A stretch of 64,000 nucleotides of DNA from Actinoallomurus spadix (GTDB lineage: Bacteria > Actinomycetota > Actinomycetes > Streptosporangiales > Streptosporangiaceae), in contig NZ_JAMXMX010000029.1 in assembly GCF_024055725.1 (NCBI RefSeq), positions 1 through 64,000 of the forward strand. The letters run 5' to 3'. Positions 27,761-36,578 of this stretch are shown here, piece after piece. A program made the translations under genes and the position numbers. The notes beneath the pieces are model-generated. The model saw only the letters and a program-made list of their open reading frames with translations. It made no database searches and was not told the origin of the DNA. How positions within the stretch are numbered: position 1 is the stretch's first letter; the number at the start of each line of letters is the position of its first letter.

Positions 27761-29272
27761 GTGCCCACGTTGACCGACCTCACCAGGCAGCACACCGATC
27801 TGGACGCGGCGGATCTCGAATGGATCCACGCCCTCGTGTCGGACTGGCAGCTGCTCGCCGACCTGTCGTTCGCGGACCTGGTGCTCTGGGTCCCCCTGAC
27901 CGGGCGCCGCCCACGCCAGGGCGGCGGCCCGCCCGGCGTCGGCGGCTGGGTGGCCGTCGCCCAGATCCGGCCCACGACCGGCCCCACCGCGTACACCGAC
28001 GACCTCGTCGGCATGGTCGTCGAGCCGGGCAGGCGAGGCCTGATCGACGTGGCCTGGACGGAGCAGCGCATCTGCCGGGAGGGGGACCCGGAGTGGGGGA
28101 GCGGCATCCCGGTCCGGGAGGAGGCGATCCCGGTCCGCCGGGACGGCCGGATCCTCGGCATCATCCAGCGCAGCACGAACCTCAGCTCGGCGCGTACGCC
28201 CAGCCACCTGGAGCTGACGTACCTGCAGAGCGCCAGCGACCTGGCGAAGATGATCGACGAGGGGCGGTTCCCCTTCCGCGAGGTGGAGCCGAACCTCGCC
28301 CGGTCCCCGCGGGTCGGTGACGGCCTGATCCGGGTCGACCGGGACGGGCGCGTGCTCTACGCGAGTCCGAACGCGCAGTCGGCGTACCGCAGGCTCGGGC
28401 TGGCCACCGATCTGGTCGGCACGCCCCTGGGGGACACCACCGCCCGGCTCATGAACACCGCGGTGGACGACTCACTGGCGGTGGTCGCCGGCGGGCGCGC
28501 TCCGAGCGAGACCGAGATCGAGAGCAACGGCGCGATCGTGCAGTTGCGGGCGATCCCGCTGATCGTGGACGGGAACCGTACGGGCGCGCTCGTGCTGCTG
28601 CGGGACGTCACCGAGCTGCGCTGGCGCGACCGGGCGCTGATGAGCAAGGACGCCACCATCCGGGAGATCCACCACCGGGTGAAGAACAACCTGCAGACCG
28701 TCGCGGCGCTCCTGCGCCTGCAGGCCCGGCGGCTCCGGGTGCCGGAGGGGCGGGCGGCCCTGGAGGAAGCGGTGCGCCGGGTCGGCTCGATCGCGATCGT
28801 CCACGAGACGCTCTCCCACACGCCCGAGGAGCTCGTCGACTTCGACGACATCGCGGACCGGGTGGTGGCCATGGCCGGCGAGGTCTCGGCGCCGGAGACG
28901 CGGGTCCGCCCGAAGAGGGTCGGGAGCTTCGGCGTGCTGCCCGCGGTGATCGCCACCCCGCTCGCCATGGTCCTCGCCGAGCTGCTGCAGAACGCCCTGG
29001 AGCATGGCCTGGCCAACCGCGCCGGCTCCCTCGAAGTGGTGGTGACGCGCGGCGACGAACGGCTGAAGGTCCTGGTGGCCGACAACGGGAGCGGGCTGCC
29101 CGACGACTTCGACGTCGAGTCGACCGCGAGCCTGGGCCTGCAGATCGTCCGCACCTTGATCGTGGGGGAGCTGGGCGGGGTCATCGACCTGCGGCCGCGT
29201 CAGGGCGGGGGCACGGAGGTGGTCCTGGACATTCCCCTGGACCAGGGGCCGCGCACGGTTCCGACCGCCTGA
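27761..29272 (+). CDS. pdtaS: Cytosolic sensor histidine kinase PdtaS
   Basis: A 503-aa soluble kinase: N-terminal GAF-like sensor (WQLLADLSFADLVLWVPL), PAS domain (DGLIRVDRDGRVLYASPNAQSAY), then HisKA_2/HATPase with IREIHHRVKNNLQTVAALL (His304/305) and ELLQNALEH. This architecture and sequence match mycobacterial PdtaS, which phosphorylates the RNA-binding antiterminator PdtaR; no PdtaR gene is in the window. Adjacent whiB1 and the kinase-like lipid gene repeat the order I recall around Rv3218-Rv3220c. GTG start. Confidence 0.93.
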   Translation: MPTLTDLTRQHTDLDAADLEWIHALVSDWQLLADLSFADLVLWVPLTGRRPRQGGGPPGVGGWVAVAQIRPTTGPTAYTDDLVGMVVEPGRRGLIDVAWTEQRICREGDPEWGSGIPVREEAIPVRRDGRILGIIQRSTNLSSARTPSHLELTYLQSASDLAKMIDEGRFPFREVEPNLARSPRVGDGLIRVDRDGRVLYASPNAQSAYRRLGLATDLVGTPLGDTTARLMNTAVDDSLAVVAGGRAPSETEIESNGAIVQLRAIPLIVDGNRTGALVLLRDVTELRWRDRALMSKDATIREIHHRVKNNLQTVAALLRLQARRLRVPEGRAALEEAVRRVGSIAIVHETLSHTPEELVDFDDIADRVVAMAGEVSAPETRVRPKRVGSFGVLPAVIATPLAMVLAELLQNALEHGLANRAGSLEVVVTRGDERLKVLVADNGSGLPDDFDVESTASLGLQIVRTLIVGELGGVIDLRPRQGGGTEVVLDIPLDQGPRTVPTA

Positions 29273-29332
29273 GACGGCCGGCGGCGCGATCTTCTGAGGA
29301 CATCTCCGGTAACAGGGACGTCTGGAAACACG

Positions 29333-29361
29333 GACGCCCGTGACCTGGGGTCACGGGCGTC
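29333..29361. terminator. Bidirectional terminator between pdtaS and whiB1
   Basis: A perfect 13-bp stem (29333-29345 and 29349-29361, GACGCCCGTGACC) with a 3-nt loop, placed between convergent genes. Confidence 0.85.
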
Positions 29362-29431
29362 GATCCGGCGCGAGGTCGTGGGCCGATCCGCGAGCCACGA
29401 TGCGGCGAATGTCGTCTCTCAGGGTGGTCTC

Positions 29432-29686
29432 TCACGCGTGGGCGCGAGCGCGGGCGCGGGCGTTCCGCCGCTTTAGGGCGCGTCGCTCGTCTTCGCTCAT
29501 GGCACCCCAGACCCCGGCGTCCTGGCCGGAGGTCAGCGCCCAGTTGAGGCAGGCGTCGGTCACCGGGCAGCGGCGGCATACCTGCTTGGCCTCTTCGATC
29601 TGTACCAGCGCGGGGCCGGTGTTCCCGATCGGGAAGAACAGCTCGGGGTCCTCGTCACGGCAGGCAGCGCGGTGGCGCCAGTCCAT
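29432..29686 (-). CDS. whiB1: WhiB1/WblE-type iron-sulfur regulator
   Basis: An 84-aa WhiB protein with four cluster ligands: Cys9, Cys37, Cys40 and Cys46. The MDWRHRAACRDEDPELFFP start, GVWGAM turn and basic tail (ERRALKRRNARARA) match WhiB1/WblE, an essential nitric-oxide-sensitive transcription factor in mycobacteria that works with the primary sigma factor. The region 42-57 bases upstream contains a CRP-like palindrome. Longer upstream frames are not used because MDWRH is the family start. Confidence 0.95.
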   Translation of the reverse strand: MDWRHRAACRDEDPELFFPIGNTGPALVQIEEAKQVCRRCPVTDACLNWALTSGQDAGVWGAMSEDERRALKRRNARARARAHA

Positions 29687-29727
29687 GCGGTCCACTCCTT
29701 CGTAGCGCGTGAAGTGTCGACTCCACT

Positions 29728-29743
29728 TGTGAACGGTTTCACG
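29728..29743. promoter_or_regulatory. CRP-like site upstream of whiB1
   Basis: TGTGA-N6-TCACG, one base from the symmetric cAMP-receptor-protein consensus TGTGA-N6-TCACA, lies 42 bases before the whiB1 start. Mycobacterial whiB1 is known to be CRP/cAMP-controlled, so conservation is plausible. Confidence 0.5.
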
Positions 29744-29870
29744 ATGTCGCGAACAGTCCAAGGACCGTGGGTAAGGTCCGGGAAGTGTTCATGGCGGTCT
29801 CGACCAGGGGTGATACCCGTATGCCGCGCGCCACTTAGAGATTCCCAGGGCGCCAGAGAGGGCGCAAGAG

Positions 29871-29892
29871 CTTTGAGAAACTTTTCTCAAAG
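29871..29892. promoter_or_regulatory. Perfect A/T-rich inverted repeat
   Basis: CTTTGAGAAA and its exact complement are separated by two bases. It is notably A/T-rich for this genome and sits between the lipid-kinase-like gene (ending 29944) and whiB1. It could be an operator or the terminator of the lipid-kinase-like gene. Confidence 0.5.
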
Positions 29893-29937
29893 TATGGCTG
29901 TCGCGTGTGTCACATGGTTGAAACATGAACGTGACTT

Positions 29938-29953
29938 CGTGACTCAGATCACG
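29938..29953. promoter_or_regulatory. Second CRP-like palindrome
   Basis: CGTGA-N6-TCACG, fully symmetric, overlapping the stop codon of the lipid-kinase-like gene about 250 bases upstream of whiB1. Weaker case than the proximal site because it is in coding sequence. Confidence 0.3.
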
Positions 29954-30870
29954 ATCCGCACCGCCTTGGGAACGGACCGGAAGGTCACCGCCTCGCGTTG
30001 CCCGAGGTAGTCCCCGTCGACCTGGAAGGCGATGGGCCGGTGGGAGCGCAGCGTGAACTCCGTCAGGTCGTGCAGACCGAGGACGTGGGCGCCGCGCGGC
30101 TGCCGCTGAAACGGCGGCAGGATCTGCGACAGCACGCTCAGCGTCGACACCAGGTCGAGCCGCCGCAGCCCGAACAGGTCCAGGCCGGTCGCGAACGCCG
30201 CCCGCGGGCTCGGGTCGACCGGCCACGGACCCGCGTACGTCCAGGGCGAGGTGTTCGACACGATGCCCAGGAAGATGTGCCCGAGCGGCGGTTTCCCGGG
30301 CACCTCCAGGGTGAGCGCCGGGCGGCGCCGGTCCGTCAGCACGAAGAACTGGCGCAGCGCCGTGCGGATGTACAGCGTGGAGTACGCGCGGGACCCGGCG
30401 GCCCGGCGCTGCTCGACGGCGTGAACGACCTCGGCGTCCAGCCCGAGACCCGCGCAGAAGGTGAAGTAACGGTCGTCCGCCATGCCCAGGCCGACCGTAC
30501 GGTGCCGCCCGGCCCGAAGCGCCTCCAGGACCTGCCCGGCCGCGTCGAGGGCGTTGTTCGGCAGCCCGAGGGAGCGGGCGAAGACGTTCGCGCTGCCGGA
30601 GGGGACCACGGCCAGCGCCGGCAGGTCCGGCGACGGACCCGCGGCGAGCAGCCCGTTGACGGCCTCGTTCACGGTGCCGTCCCCGCCCAGCGCGATGATC
30701 ACGTCGTAGCCCTCGCCGACCGCCTGCTCGGCCAGCTCGGTCGCGTGCCCGCGCCGCTGGGTCTCGGCCAGCTCCAGCCGTACCTCGCCGGCGAACGCGC
30801 GCATCAGCACGTCCCGGGCTCGCCGTGACGTTGTCGTCGCCTTCGGGTTGGCGATCAAGAGAGCGCGCAC
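29944..30870 (-). CDS. Diacylglycerol/lipid kinase family protein (DagK-like)
   Basis: A 308-aa DAGK-catalytic-domain protein: NPKATTTSRRA at the start, the nucleotide motif IIALGGDGTVNEAVNGL near residue 60, VPSGSANVFARSLGLP near 92, and the C-terminal FQVDGDYLG. It should phosphorylate a lipid alcohol such as diacylglycerol or a sphingoid base; the substrate is not determined by sequence. Typical length. From memory the equivalent gene stands beside whiB1 and pdtaS in mycobacteria. Confidence 0.88.
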   Translation of the reverse strand: MRALLIANPKATTTSRRARDVLMRAFAGEVRLELAETQRRGHATELAEQAVGEGYDVIIALGGDGTVNEAVNGLLAAGPSPDLPALAVVPSGSANVFARSLGLPNNALDAAGQVLEALRAGRHRTVGLGMADDRYFTFCAGLGLDAEVVHAVEQRRAAGSRAYSTLYIRTALRQFFVLTDRRRPALTLEVPGKPPLGHIFLGIVSNTSPWTYAGPWPVDPSPRAAFATGLDLFGLRRLDLVSTLSVLSQILPPFQRQPRGAHVLGLHDLTEFTLRSHRPIAFQVDGDYLGQREAVTFRSVPKAVRIVI

Positions 30871-30953
30871 GCCAAAAGGGTAGCTTCACCGCAGACCAGC
30901 GGATGGCGCGGCCTGGCCATCACGGCGCCGCGCACCCGGCTACTGTTCCGGGT

Positions 30954-31331
30954 GTGCCCACACGTCCAGCCACTCTGAGCGCCGCAGCCGTCGTCGAGGC
31001 CCTGGAAGGGGTCGCCGTGCTGGCCGTCGGCCTGTACGTCGGCGTCGAGGCCGTCATCGGCCGTCCCCACGACCTCGCCAGCGCCGTCGCCCTCGCCTTC
31101 ATGGCCGTCCTGGGCGGCGCCGGCATCATCGCGGTCGGCTGGGGGCTGTGGCAGGTACGCCGCTGGGGACGCGCCCCCGCGCTCCTCACCCAGATCTTCA
31201 CGCTGATCATCGCCGTGTCGATGTTCCAGAGCCATCGGCAGGTCCTGGGGGCCGTCCTCGTCGTGGTCGCCGTCGTCGGCGCCGCCGCCCTCCTCAGCCC
31301 TCCGACGACCCGCGCCCTCGTCGACGAGTAG
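30954..31331 (+). CDS. Four-helix integral membrane protein (125 aa)
   Basis: Four hydrophobic segments (about residues 8-28, 38-60, 70-88, 93-112) in a small protein with the conserved-looking pair WGLWQVRRWGRAPALLTQ between helices two and three. Actinobacterial proteins of this shape are common next to whiB1/dagK-like genes; function unknown. GTG 30954 is chosen; the frame upstream overlaps the divergent gene. A strong terminator follows. Confidence 0.75.
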   Translation: MPTRPATLSAAAVVEALEGVAVLAVGLYVGVEAVIGRPHDLASAVALAFMAVLGGAGIIAVGWGLWQVRRWGRAPALLTQIFTLIIAVSMFQSHRQVLGAVLVVVAVVGAAALLSPPTTRALVDE

Positions 31332-31371
31332 ACCCGCACCGCACCCGCACGAGGAGCGGCCGGAAACGACG

Positions 31372-31407
31372 CGCCCGCCGGAACGAGGACGTTCCGGCGG
31401 GCGTTTT
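31372..31407. terminator. Rho-independent terminator
   Basis: A 14-bp perfect stem (31372-31385 and 31390-31403) with a 4-nt loop, followed by TTTT on the + strand. It ends the membrane-protein gene and may also serve the convergent sigma-factor gene. Confidence 0.9.
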
Positions 31408-31423
31408 CGATCGTCGTACGGGC

Positions 31424-32221
31424 TCAGTCGTCGGCGGTGAGGCCGTCCCGTAGCTGGGCGAGCGTGCGGGCCAGCAGCCGGGACACGTGCATCTGCGAGA
31501 TGCCGAGCTCGGCGGCGATCTGCGACTGGGTCATGTTGCCGAAGAACCGCAGCAGCAGAATGCGCTTCTCCCGGGCCGGGAGCTTCTCCAGCAGCGGCTT
31601 GAGCGACTCGCGGTACTCGACGCCCTCGAGGGCGTCGTCGACGATGCCGAGGGAGTCGGCGACCGCCGGAGCGTCCTCGTCGCCGGAGTCGGGCGCGTCG
31701 AGGGAGACGGTGGAGTAGGCGTTGGCGGACTCCAGGCCCTCCAGCACCTCCTCCTCGCTCATCTGCAGGTGCTCGGCCAGCTCGCTGACGGTCGGCGCCC
31801 GGCCCTCGCGCTGGGCGAGGTCGCTGATGGCCTTGGTCAGCGAGAGCTTCAGCTCCTGGAGCCGGCGCGGCACGCGGACCGCCCAGCCCTTGTCGCGGAA
31901 GTGCCGCTTGATCTCACCGACGATCGTCGGCGTGGCGTACGTGGAGAACTCCACGCCACGCTCCAGATCGAACCGGTCGATCGACTTGATCAGCCCGATC
32001 GTCGCGACCTGGACGAGATCGTCGAGCCACTCGCCGCGGTTGCGGAACCGGCGGGCGAGGTACTCGACGAGCGGCAGATGCAGCTCCACCAGCTCGTCCC
32101 GGATGCGCTGGCGCTCCGGGTCGCCCTCGGGCAGGGTGGCGAGCCGCTCGAACAGCTGACGCGCTCGAGCGCGGTCGGGCACTCCGTGCTCGTTGCCGGC
32201 CACCGTGGTCTTCTCGGTCAC
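31424..32221 (-). CDS. SigB/SigF-family alternative sigma factor
   Basis: A 265-aa group III sigma factor for general or osmotic stress and development. Region 2: VEYLARRFRNRG to DRFDLERGVEFSTYATPTIVGEIKRHFRDKGW; region 3 VSELAEHLQMSEEEVLEGLE; region 4: LPAREKRILLLRFFGNMTQSQIAAELGISQMHVSRLLAR. By position it may correspond to S. coelicolor sigH (recalled). Its anti-sigma partner is the next gene upstream, 67 bases away. Confidence 0.92.
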   Translation of the reverse strand: MTEKTTVAGNEHGVPDRARARQLFERLATLPEGDPERQRIRDELVELHLPLVEYLARRFRNRGEWLDDLVQVATIGLIKSIDRFDLERGVEFSTYATPTIVGEIKRHFRDKGWAVRVPRRLQELKLSLTKAISDLAQREGRAPTVSELAEHLQMSEEEVLEGLESANAYSTVSLDAPDSGDEDAPAVADSLGIVDDALEGVEYRESLKPLLEKLPAREKRILLLRFFGNMTQSQIAAELGISQMHVSRLLARTLAQLRDGLTADD

Positions 32222-32288
32222 GCGTCCACCTCGCTCAGCGGCCCGAAGCCGCGTGGGCGGTGGTCGAGTGCCGTGGGGGTCGGGGCGT

Positions 32289-32708
32289 TCATGACGTCTT
32301 CCCGCGCCGCTTGTTCATGACGATGGTCACCCGGTCGTCGACGCCGACCTCGGCGTCGACGTCACCGGCGAGCGAGCTCAGGACGGTCCAGGCGAACGTG
32401 TCGCGGCTGGGCTCCAGGCCGTCGACGGTCAGGACCGAGACCGAAATGCTCATCGCGTCGTCGGTCAGCTCGAATTCACAGGTCAGATCCGTGCCCGGCA
32501 CCGCCTGGGCCAGGAGCATCGCGCACGCCTCGTCGATCGCGATCCGCAAGTCCTCGATCTCGTCGAGGTTGAAGTCGAGGCGTGCCGCCAGCCCGGCCGT
32601 GGCCGTGCGCAGCACGGAAAGGTAGGCGCTGTCGGCCGGCAGCCGTACGGTCACGACGTCGCGCACGTCGGACACACTCGCCGGCCTGGCCGCGGTTTCC
32701 TCGGTCAC
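32289..32708 (-). CDS. rsbW: RsbW-type anti-sigma factor (GHKL kinase fold)
   Basis: A 139-aa serine-kinase-like anti-sigma factor. The N-box LRIAIDEACAMLLAQA (about residues 55-70) holds the Mg-ATP Glu/Asn region. Such proteins bind SigB/SigF-family sigma factors and phosphorylate an STAS anti-anti-sigma protein; none is encoded nearby. ATG 32708; co-directional with the sigma gene, so the pair is probably one operon. Confidence 0.85.
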   Translation of the reverse strand: MTEETAARPASVSDVRDVVTVRLPADSAYLSVLRTATAGLAARLDFNLDEIEDLRIAIDEACAMLLAQAVPGTDLTCEFELTDDAMSISVSVLTVDGLEPSRDTFAWTVLSSLAGDVDAEVGVDDRVTIVMNKRRGKTS

Positions 32709-32963
32709 GTCACTCCCTCGTTGGGGCTACCCGCTGATGTCGAAACTACCGCCTCGACGCACCCGCGCGCGCATCCGCCGCGCTCCGGGTTCGAAGTGAT
32801 GATCGTAGAGGCCGGGCGGGGTCTCCCCCGCCGAGGGGGCCGTCCGTACGGCCCGCGCTCGCGCGCCCCGTCGGGAAAGGCGTGTGGCGGGCCGGCCGGC
32901 CCCCGGCTGGGGGCGCGGCCGACCCGCCACCGATCCGATCCCGAACCGCGAACGGGCCGGAGA

Positions 32964-33365
32964 TCAGGCGTTCTTGGTCTCCCAGAAGATCTTCGCGATC
33001 TCGTCGATCTTGGCGAGGAGCTCATCCGCCTTGGCCACGTCGAGGGTGCCCTTCGTGCCGGCCGCGCCGGCGAGCTTGGTGGCCTCGTTGAACAGCTGGT
33101 GCAGCTGCGGGTACTTCTCGAAGTGCGGCGGCTTGAAGTAGTCCGTCCACAGCACCCACAGGTGGTGCTTGACCAGCTGAGAGCGCTCCTCCTTGATGAT
33201 CAGAGCCCGAGCGCGGAACACCGGGTCGTCGTTGGCCTGGTACTTCTCGATGATCGCCTTGATCGACTCGGCCTCGATCCGGGCCTGCGCCGGGTCGTAC
33301 ACACCACAGGGCAGGTCGCAGTGGGCCGACACCGTGGTCCTGGGGCGCAGAAGTCGTGCAAGCAC
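32964..33365 (-). CDS. sodN: Nickel superoxide dismutase precursor
   Basis: A 133-aa Ni-SOD precursor that converts superoxide to oxygen and hydrogen peroxide. A 14-residue propeptide ends at VSA, followed by the mature N-terminus HCDLPCGVYDP, the nickel hook with His1, Cys2 and Cys6. The C-terminal half keeps HHLWVLWTDYFKPPHFEKYP. GTG 33365 is chosen because GGAAGG precedes it and it gives the usual propeptide length. Divergent from its maturation protease sodX. Expression is normally nickel-dependent through Nur; I found no convincing Nur box. Confidence 0.97.
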   Translation of the reverse strand: MLARLLRPRTTVSAHCDLPCGVYDPAQARIEAESIKAIIEKYQANDDPVFRARALIIKEERSQLVKHHLWVLWTDYFKPPHFEKYPQLHQLFNEATKLAGAAGTKGTLDVAKADELLAKIDEIAKIFWETKNA

Positions 33366-33452
33366 CTGCGTGTCCCTTCCGTTGTTTCGGATCATGCTCC
33401 GCTGACAGACACTACTCCTGGTACCCTTCCCGCGCGCAGAGAGGTAACCCAC

Positions 33453-33800
33453 GTGCAGACGGTCGAGGTCACGGGCGAGTCGATGCTGCCGGTCCTGCGG
33501 CCGGGCGACTGGCTTCTCGTACGCCGCGGCGCCCGCCTCGCCCCGGGTCAGATCGTGGTCGCGCGTCATCCCCGCGAGGCCCGGCTGATCGTCAAGCGGG
33601 TGGCCTGGCGCGACCGCGACGGATGGTGGCTGGAGAGCGACAACCAGCGCGCCCCCGGCCGGCAGGACAGCTGGAACTTCGGCGCCGTACCGGACGATCT
33701 GATCCTCGGACGGGTCATCGCGCGGTACTGGCCACGCCCCTCCCTACGGCTCCGCGCGCCCCGGCGGAACCGGAGCGCGCGGACGCGGAACGCCTCGTAG
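33453..33800 (+). CDS. sodX: Ni-SOD maturation protease (signal-peptidase-like)
   Basis: A 115-aa S26-family peptidase that removes the SodN propeptide to expose the nickel hook. The Ser/Lys dyad is Ser10 in TGESMLPVL and Lys48 in LIVKRVAW. No membrane helix, so cytoplasmic, as expected for SodX. GTG 33453 sits 87 bases from the divergent sodN start. Confidence 0.93.
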   Translation: MQTVEVTGESMLPVLRPGDWLLVRRGARLAPGQIVVARHPREARLIVKRVAWRDRDGWWLESDNQRAPGRQDSWNFGAVPDDLILGRVIARYWPRPSLRLRAPRRNRSARTRNAS

Positions 33801-33804
33801 AGCC

Positions 33805-34587
33805 TCAGAGCACCTTGGACAGGAAGTCCCGGGTGCGCTGGTGCTGCGGGTCGGTGAGCACCTCGCGGGGGTCGCCCTCCTCCACGACGACGCCGCCGTC
33901 CATGAAGACCAGGGAGTCGCCCACCTCGCGGGCGAAGCCCATCTCGTGGGTGACCACGACCATCGTCATGCCGTCCTGCGCGAGCCGCCGCATGACGTCG
34001 AGGACGTCACCGACCAGCTCGGGGTCGAGCGCGCTCGTCGGCTCGTCGAACAGCATGAGCTTCGGCTCCATCGCCAGCGCCCGCGCGATCGCGACGCGCT
34101 GCTGCTGTCCGCCGGACAGCTGCGACGGGTAGCTGTCCACCTTCTCGGACAGCCCCACCTGATCGAGGAGCCGGAGCGCCCGCTCGCGTACGACCTGACG
34201 AGGCTCGCCCTTGACCCGGATCGGCGCCTCCATGATGTTCTGCAGGGCCGTCATGTGCGGGAACAGGTTGAACCGCTGGAACACCATGCCGATGTCCCGG
34301 CGCTGCGCGGCGACCTCGCTCTCCCGCATCTCGTGCAGCTTGTCGCCACGCTGCCGGTAGCCGACGAGGTGGCCGTCCACCCAGAGCCGCCCCGAGTCGA
34401 TCTTCTCGAGGTGGTTGATGCAGCGCAGGAACGTCGACTTGCCGGAACCGGACGGGCCGATGACGCACATCACCTGACCACTGCGGACCTCCAGGTCGAT
34501 GCCGCGCAGGATGTGCAGGCGGCCGAAGAACTTGTGGATGCCCTCGGCCTTGACCATCACGTCGGTCGCCGGTGCGTTCTCCGTCAT
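33805..34587 (-). CDS. Polar amino-acid ABC transporter ATPase
   Basis: A 260-aa ATPase with Walker A GPSGSGKS, signature LSGGQQQR, Walker [13 protein letters not shown] and H-loop THEMGF, all intact. Typical of polar amino-acid (Glu/Gln-type) uptake systems. ATG 34587 overlaps the permease stop by four bases. Last gene of the transporter operon; it converges with sodX across only four bases. Confidence 0.93.
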   Translation of the reverse strand: MTENAPATDVMVKAEGIHKFFGRLHILRGIDLEVRSGQVMCVIGPSGSGKSTFLRCINHLEKIDSGRLWVDGHLVGYRQRGDKLHEMRESEVAAQRRDIGMVFQRFNLFPHMTALQNIMEAPIRVKGEPRQVVRERALRLLDQVGLSEKVDSYPSQLSGGQQQRVAIARALAMEPKLMLFDEPTSALDPELVGDVLDVMRRLAQDGMTMVVVTHEMGFAREVGDSLVFMDGGVVVEEGDPREVLTDPQHQRTRDFLSKVL

Positions 34588-35546
34588 GCGGACCCCTCTC
34601 GTACGGCCGGGGGCTTGACGTGGAAGGTCGTCAGGTTCCGCCGCAGCCGTTGCAGCGGGGTCGGCGGCAGTTCCCGCGCGGAGCCGCGGCCGAAGTGACG
34701 CTCCAGGTAGTACTGCCCGACCGAGAGGATCGAGGTGACGATGATGTACCAGACGCTCACCACGATCAGCAGCGGGATCGTCTTGTAGTTGGCGTTGAAG
34801 ATGTCCTCGCCGGCCTTCAGCAGCTCGGTGAAGGCCACGGTGGAGGCGAGTGAGGTCGTCTTCAGCATCGAGATGGTCTCGTTGCCGGTCGGCGGGATGA
34901 TCACGCGCATCGCCTGGGGGAGCACGATGCGCCGCATGATCTGCAGCCGCCGCATGCCGAGCGCCTGCGCCGCCTCGGTCTGGCCCTCGTCCACCGACAG
35001 GATGCCCGCCCGGACGATCTCCGACATGTACGCGGCCTCGTTCAGGCCGAGGCCCAGGATCGCCGCGACGAAGGTCGTGACCAGGCTGTTGACGTCCCAG
35101 GTGATGAAGACCGGCCCGAACGGGATCCCGAGCGAGATGTCGCCCATCAGGGACTTGATGTTGAACCAGAAGATCAGCTGGACCAGGACGGGCGTCCCGC
35201 GGAAGAACCAGATGTACAGCCAGGCCGCCGACGACATCAGCGGGTTCGCCGAAAGCCGCATCAGCGCCAGGAGGATGCCGCCCACGATGCCGATGGCCAT
35301 CGCGATGACCGTCAGCTCCAGCGTCGCGACGAGGCCCTTGAGGATGCCGCCGTCGAAGAAGAACTTCTGGAAGGTCGTCCAGTCCAGGTTCTTGTTGGTG
35401 AACAGCATGTGGACGAACATCGCGGCCAGCACGAGGATGACCGCGCCGCTCACCCACCGGCCGGGGTGCCGGACCGGCACGGCCCTGATGCTCTCAGGCC
35501 GTGCCGATCCGGTGTTGTCGATCTCGGTCACGTTCGCCTCAGCCAC
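34584..35546 (-). CDS. Amino-acid ABC transporter permease
   Basis: A 320-aa HisM/GlnP-type permease with about five or six membrane helices. The EAA loop for ATPase contact reads [25 protein letters not shown]-terminal 30 residues are cytoplasmic. It overlaps the binding-protein stop by eight bases. A single permease suggests a homodimeric channel. Confidence 0.92.
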   Translation of the reverse strand: MAEANVTEIDNTGSARPESIRAVPVRHPGRWVSGAVILVLAAMFVHMLFTNKNLDWTTFQKFFFDGGILKGLVATLELTVIAMAIGIVGGILLALMRLSANPLMSSAAWLYIWFFRGTPVLVQLIFWFNIKSLMGDISLGIPFGPVFITWDVNSLVTTFVAAILGLGLNEAAYMSEIVRAGILSVDEGQTEAAQALGMRRLQIMRRIVLPQAMRVIIPPTGNETISMLKTTSLASTVAFTELLKAGEDIFNANYKTIPLLIVVSVWYIIVTSILSVGQYYLERHFGRGSARELPPTPLQRLRRNLTTFHVKPPAVREGSA

Positions 35547-36435
35547 TCGCCCCGTTGACCTTCGGGTCGGTCAGGGCGCCCGAGGAGATGCCCCACTTCT
35601 CGGTCAGCTGCTTGTAGGTGCCGTCCGCGATGAGATCCTTGACGGCCTTCAGGATCCCGTCGCGCAGGTCGTTCTCGTTCTTCGGGACCGCGACGCCGTA
35701 CGGGGCCGTGTCGTAGGCGTTGCCGGCGATGACGAACTTGCCTCCGGACTCCTTGGCGGCGTACGCGGCGACCGGCGAGTCGGCCAGCACGGCGTCGGCG
35801 CGGCCGTTGCCGAGGGCCAGGTTGGCGGCGTTCTGGTCGTCCAGTGAGATCTTCGTCGGCGCCGGCTTGCCGCCCTGCTTGCACTTGTCGAGGCGCGCGC
35901 CGGCGTCGGGCTTGGCCGCGGACTTCGGCGTGAGCTCGTCCTCCTGCGTCGTGCCCTTCTCGACGGCGATCTTCTTGCCGCAGAGCGACAGGTCGTCCGG
36001 GCTGAGCTTCTCGGGGTTGCCGGCCTTGACCATCAGGCCGGTGCCCGCCGTGAAGTACGTGACGAAGTCGAAGCTGGCCTCGCGCTGCTTGTTGTCGGTG
36101 AAGGACGACATGCCGATGTCGTACTTCTTGCTCTGCAGCGCGGGGAGGATGTTGTCGAACTTGACGTCCTGGAACTCCGCCTTGACGCCGAGCTTCTTGG
36201 CGATCGCGGTGCCGAGGTCGACGTCGAACCCGACGATCTGGCCGTTCTGCTTGAACTCGTTCGGGGCGTAGGACGCGTCGGTGGCGATGACGATCTTGCC
36301 GTTCTTCTTGATCGTATCGAGTGCGCTCTTGCTGCCCCGTGAGGTCGTCTTGGCGTTACAGGCGGACAGGGCGACGGCGGCCGCCAGGACCGAGATGCCC
36401 GCCCCGATGGCGTGACGGCGAAGACCGCTGTGCAC
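35539..36435 (-). CDS. Amino-acid ABC transporter binding lipoprotein
   Basis: A 298-aa family-3 solute-binding protein. Lipobox ALSAC places the lipidated Cys at 26. Domain motifs: IVIATDASYAPNEFKQNGQIVGFDVDLGTAIAKKLG and a hinge segment GTTQEDELTP with a pair of Cys flanking (in LSLCGKK and LDKCKQGG). GTG start with GGAGGA upstream. First gene of the binding protein-permease-ATPase operon. The ligand cannot be read; relatives bind glutamate or glutamine. Confidence 0.92.
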   Translation of the reverse strand: MHSGLRRHAIGAGISVLAAAVALSACNAKTTSRGSKSALDTIKKNGKIVIATDASYAPNEFKQNGQIVGFDVDLGTAIAKKLGVKAEFQDVKFDNILPALQSKKYDIGMSSFTDNKQREASFDFVTYFTAGTGLMVKAGNPEKLSPDDLSLCGKKIAVEKGTTQEDELTPKSAAKPDAGARLDKCKQGGKPAPTKISLDDQNAANLALGNGRADAVLADSPVAAYAAKESGGKFVIAGNAYDTAPYGVAVPKNENDLRDGILKAVKDLIADGTYKQLTEKWGISSGALTDPKVNGASG

Positions 36436-36456
36436 GGCGTCCTCCTCCAGGCTTAC

Positions 36457-36471
36457 GGGGCGTCACGCCCC
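36457..36471. promoter_or_regulatory. Small hairpin in the transporter leader
   Basis: GGGGCG and CGCCCC separated by three bases, 21 bases upstream of the binding-protein start codon. It could affect the leader RNA, or be part of an attenuator between the two binding-protein genes. Confidence 0.35.
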
Positions 36472-36578
36472 GGTTGATTGCACGGTGGTTGTGCGACATC
36501 TTGGCGCAACCCCGTCCGAAGTGCGATTACTGCCTTGAAACAATCCCACAACGGCCGGATGATCTCCGTGGCAGGTCG

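Noticed and set aside
32728-32746. Possible SigB/SigF-type promoter (GTTT ... GGGTA) upstream of the anti-sigma gene
   Set aside because: The spacer is only about nine bases; these sigma factors need roughly 13-16.
33366-33452. Nur-type operator between sodN and sodX
   Set aside because: I looked for TTGCAA-N5-TTGCAA-like repeats in the intergenic DNA and found none convincing.
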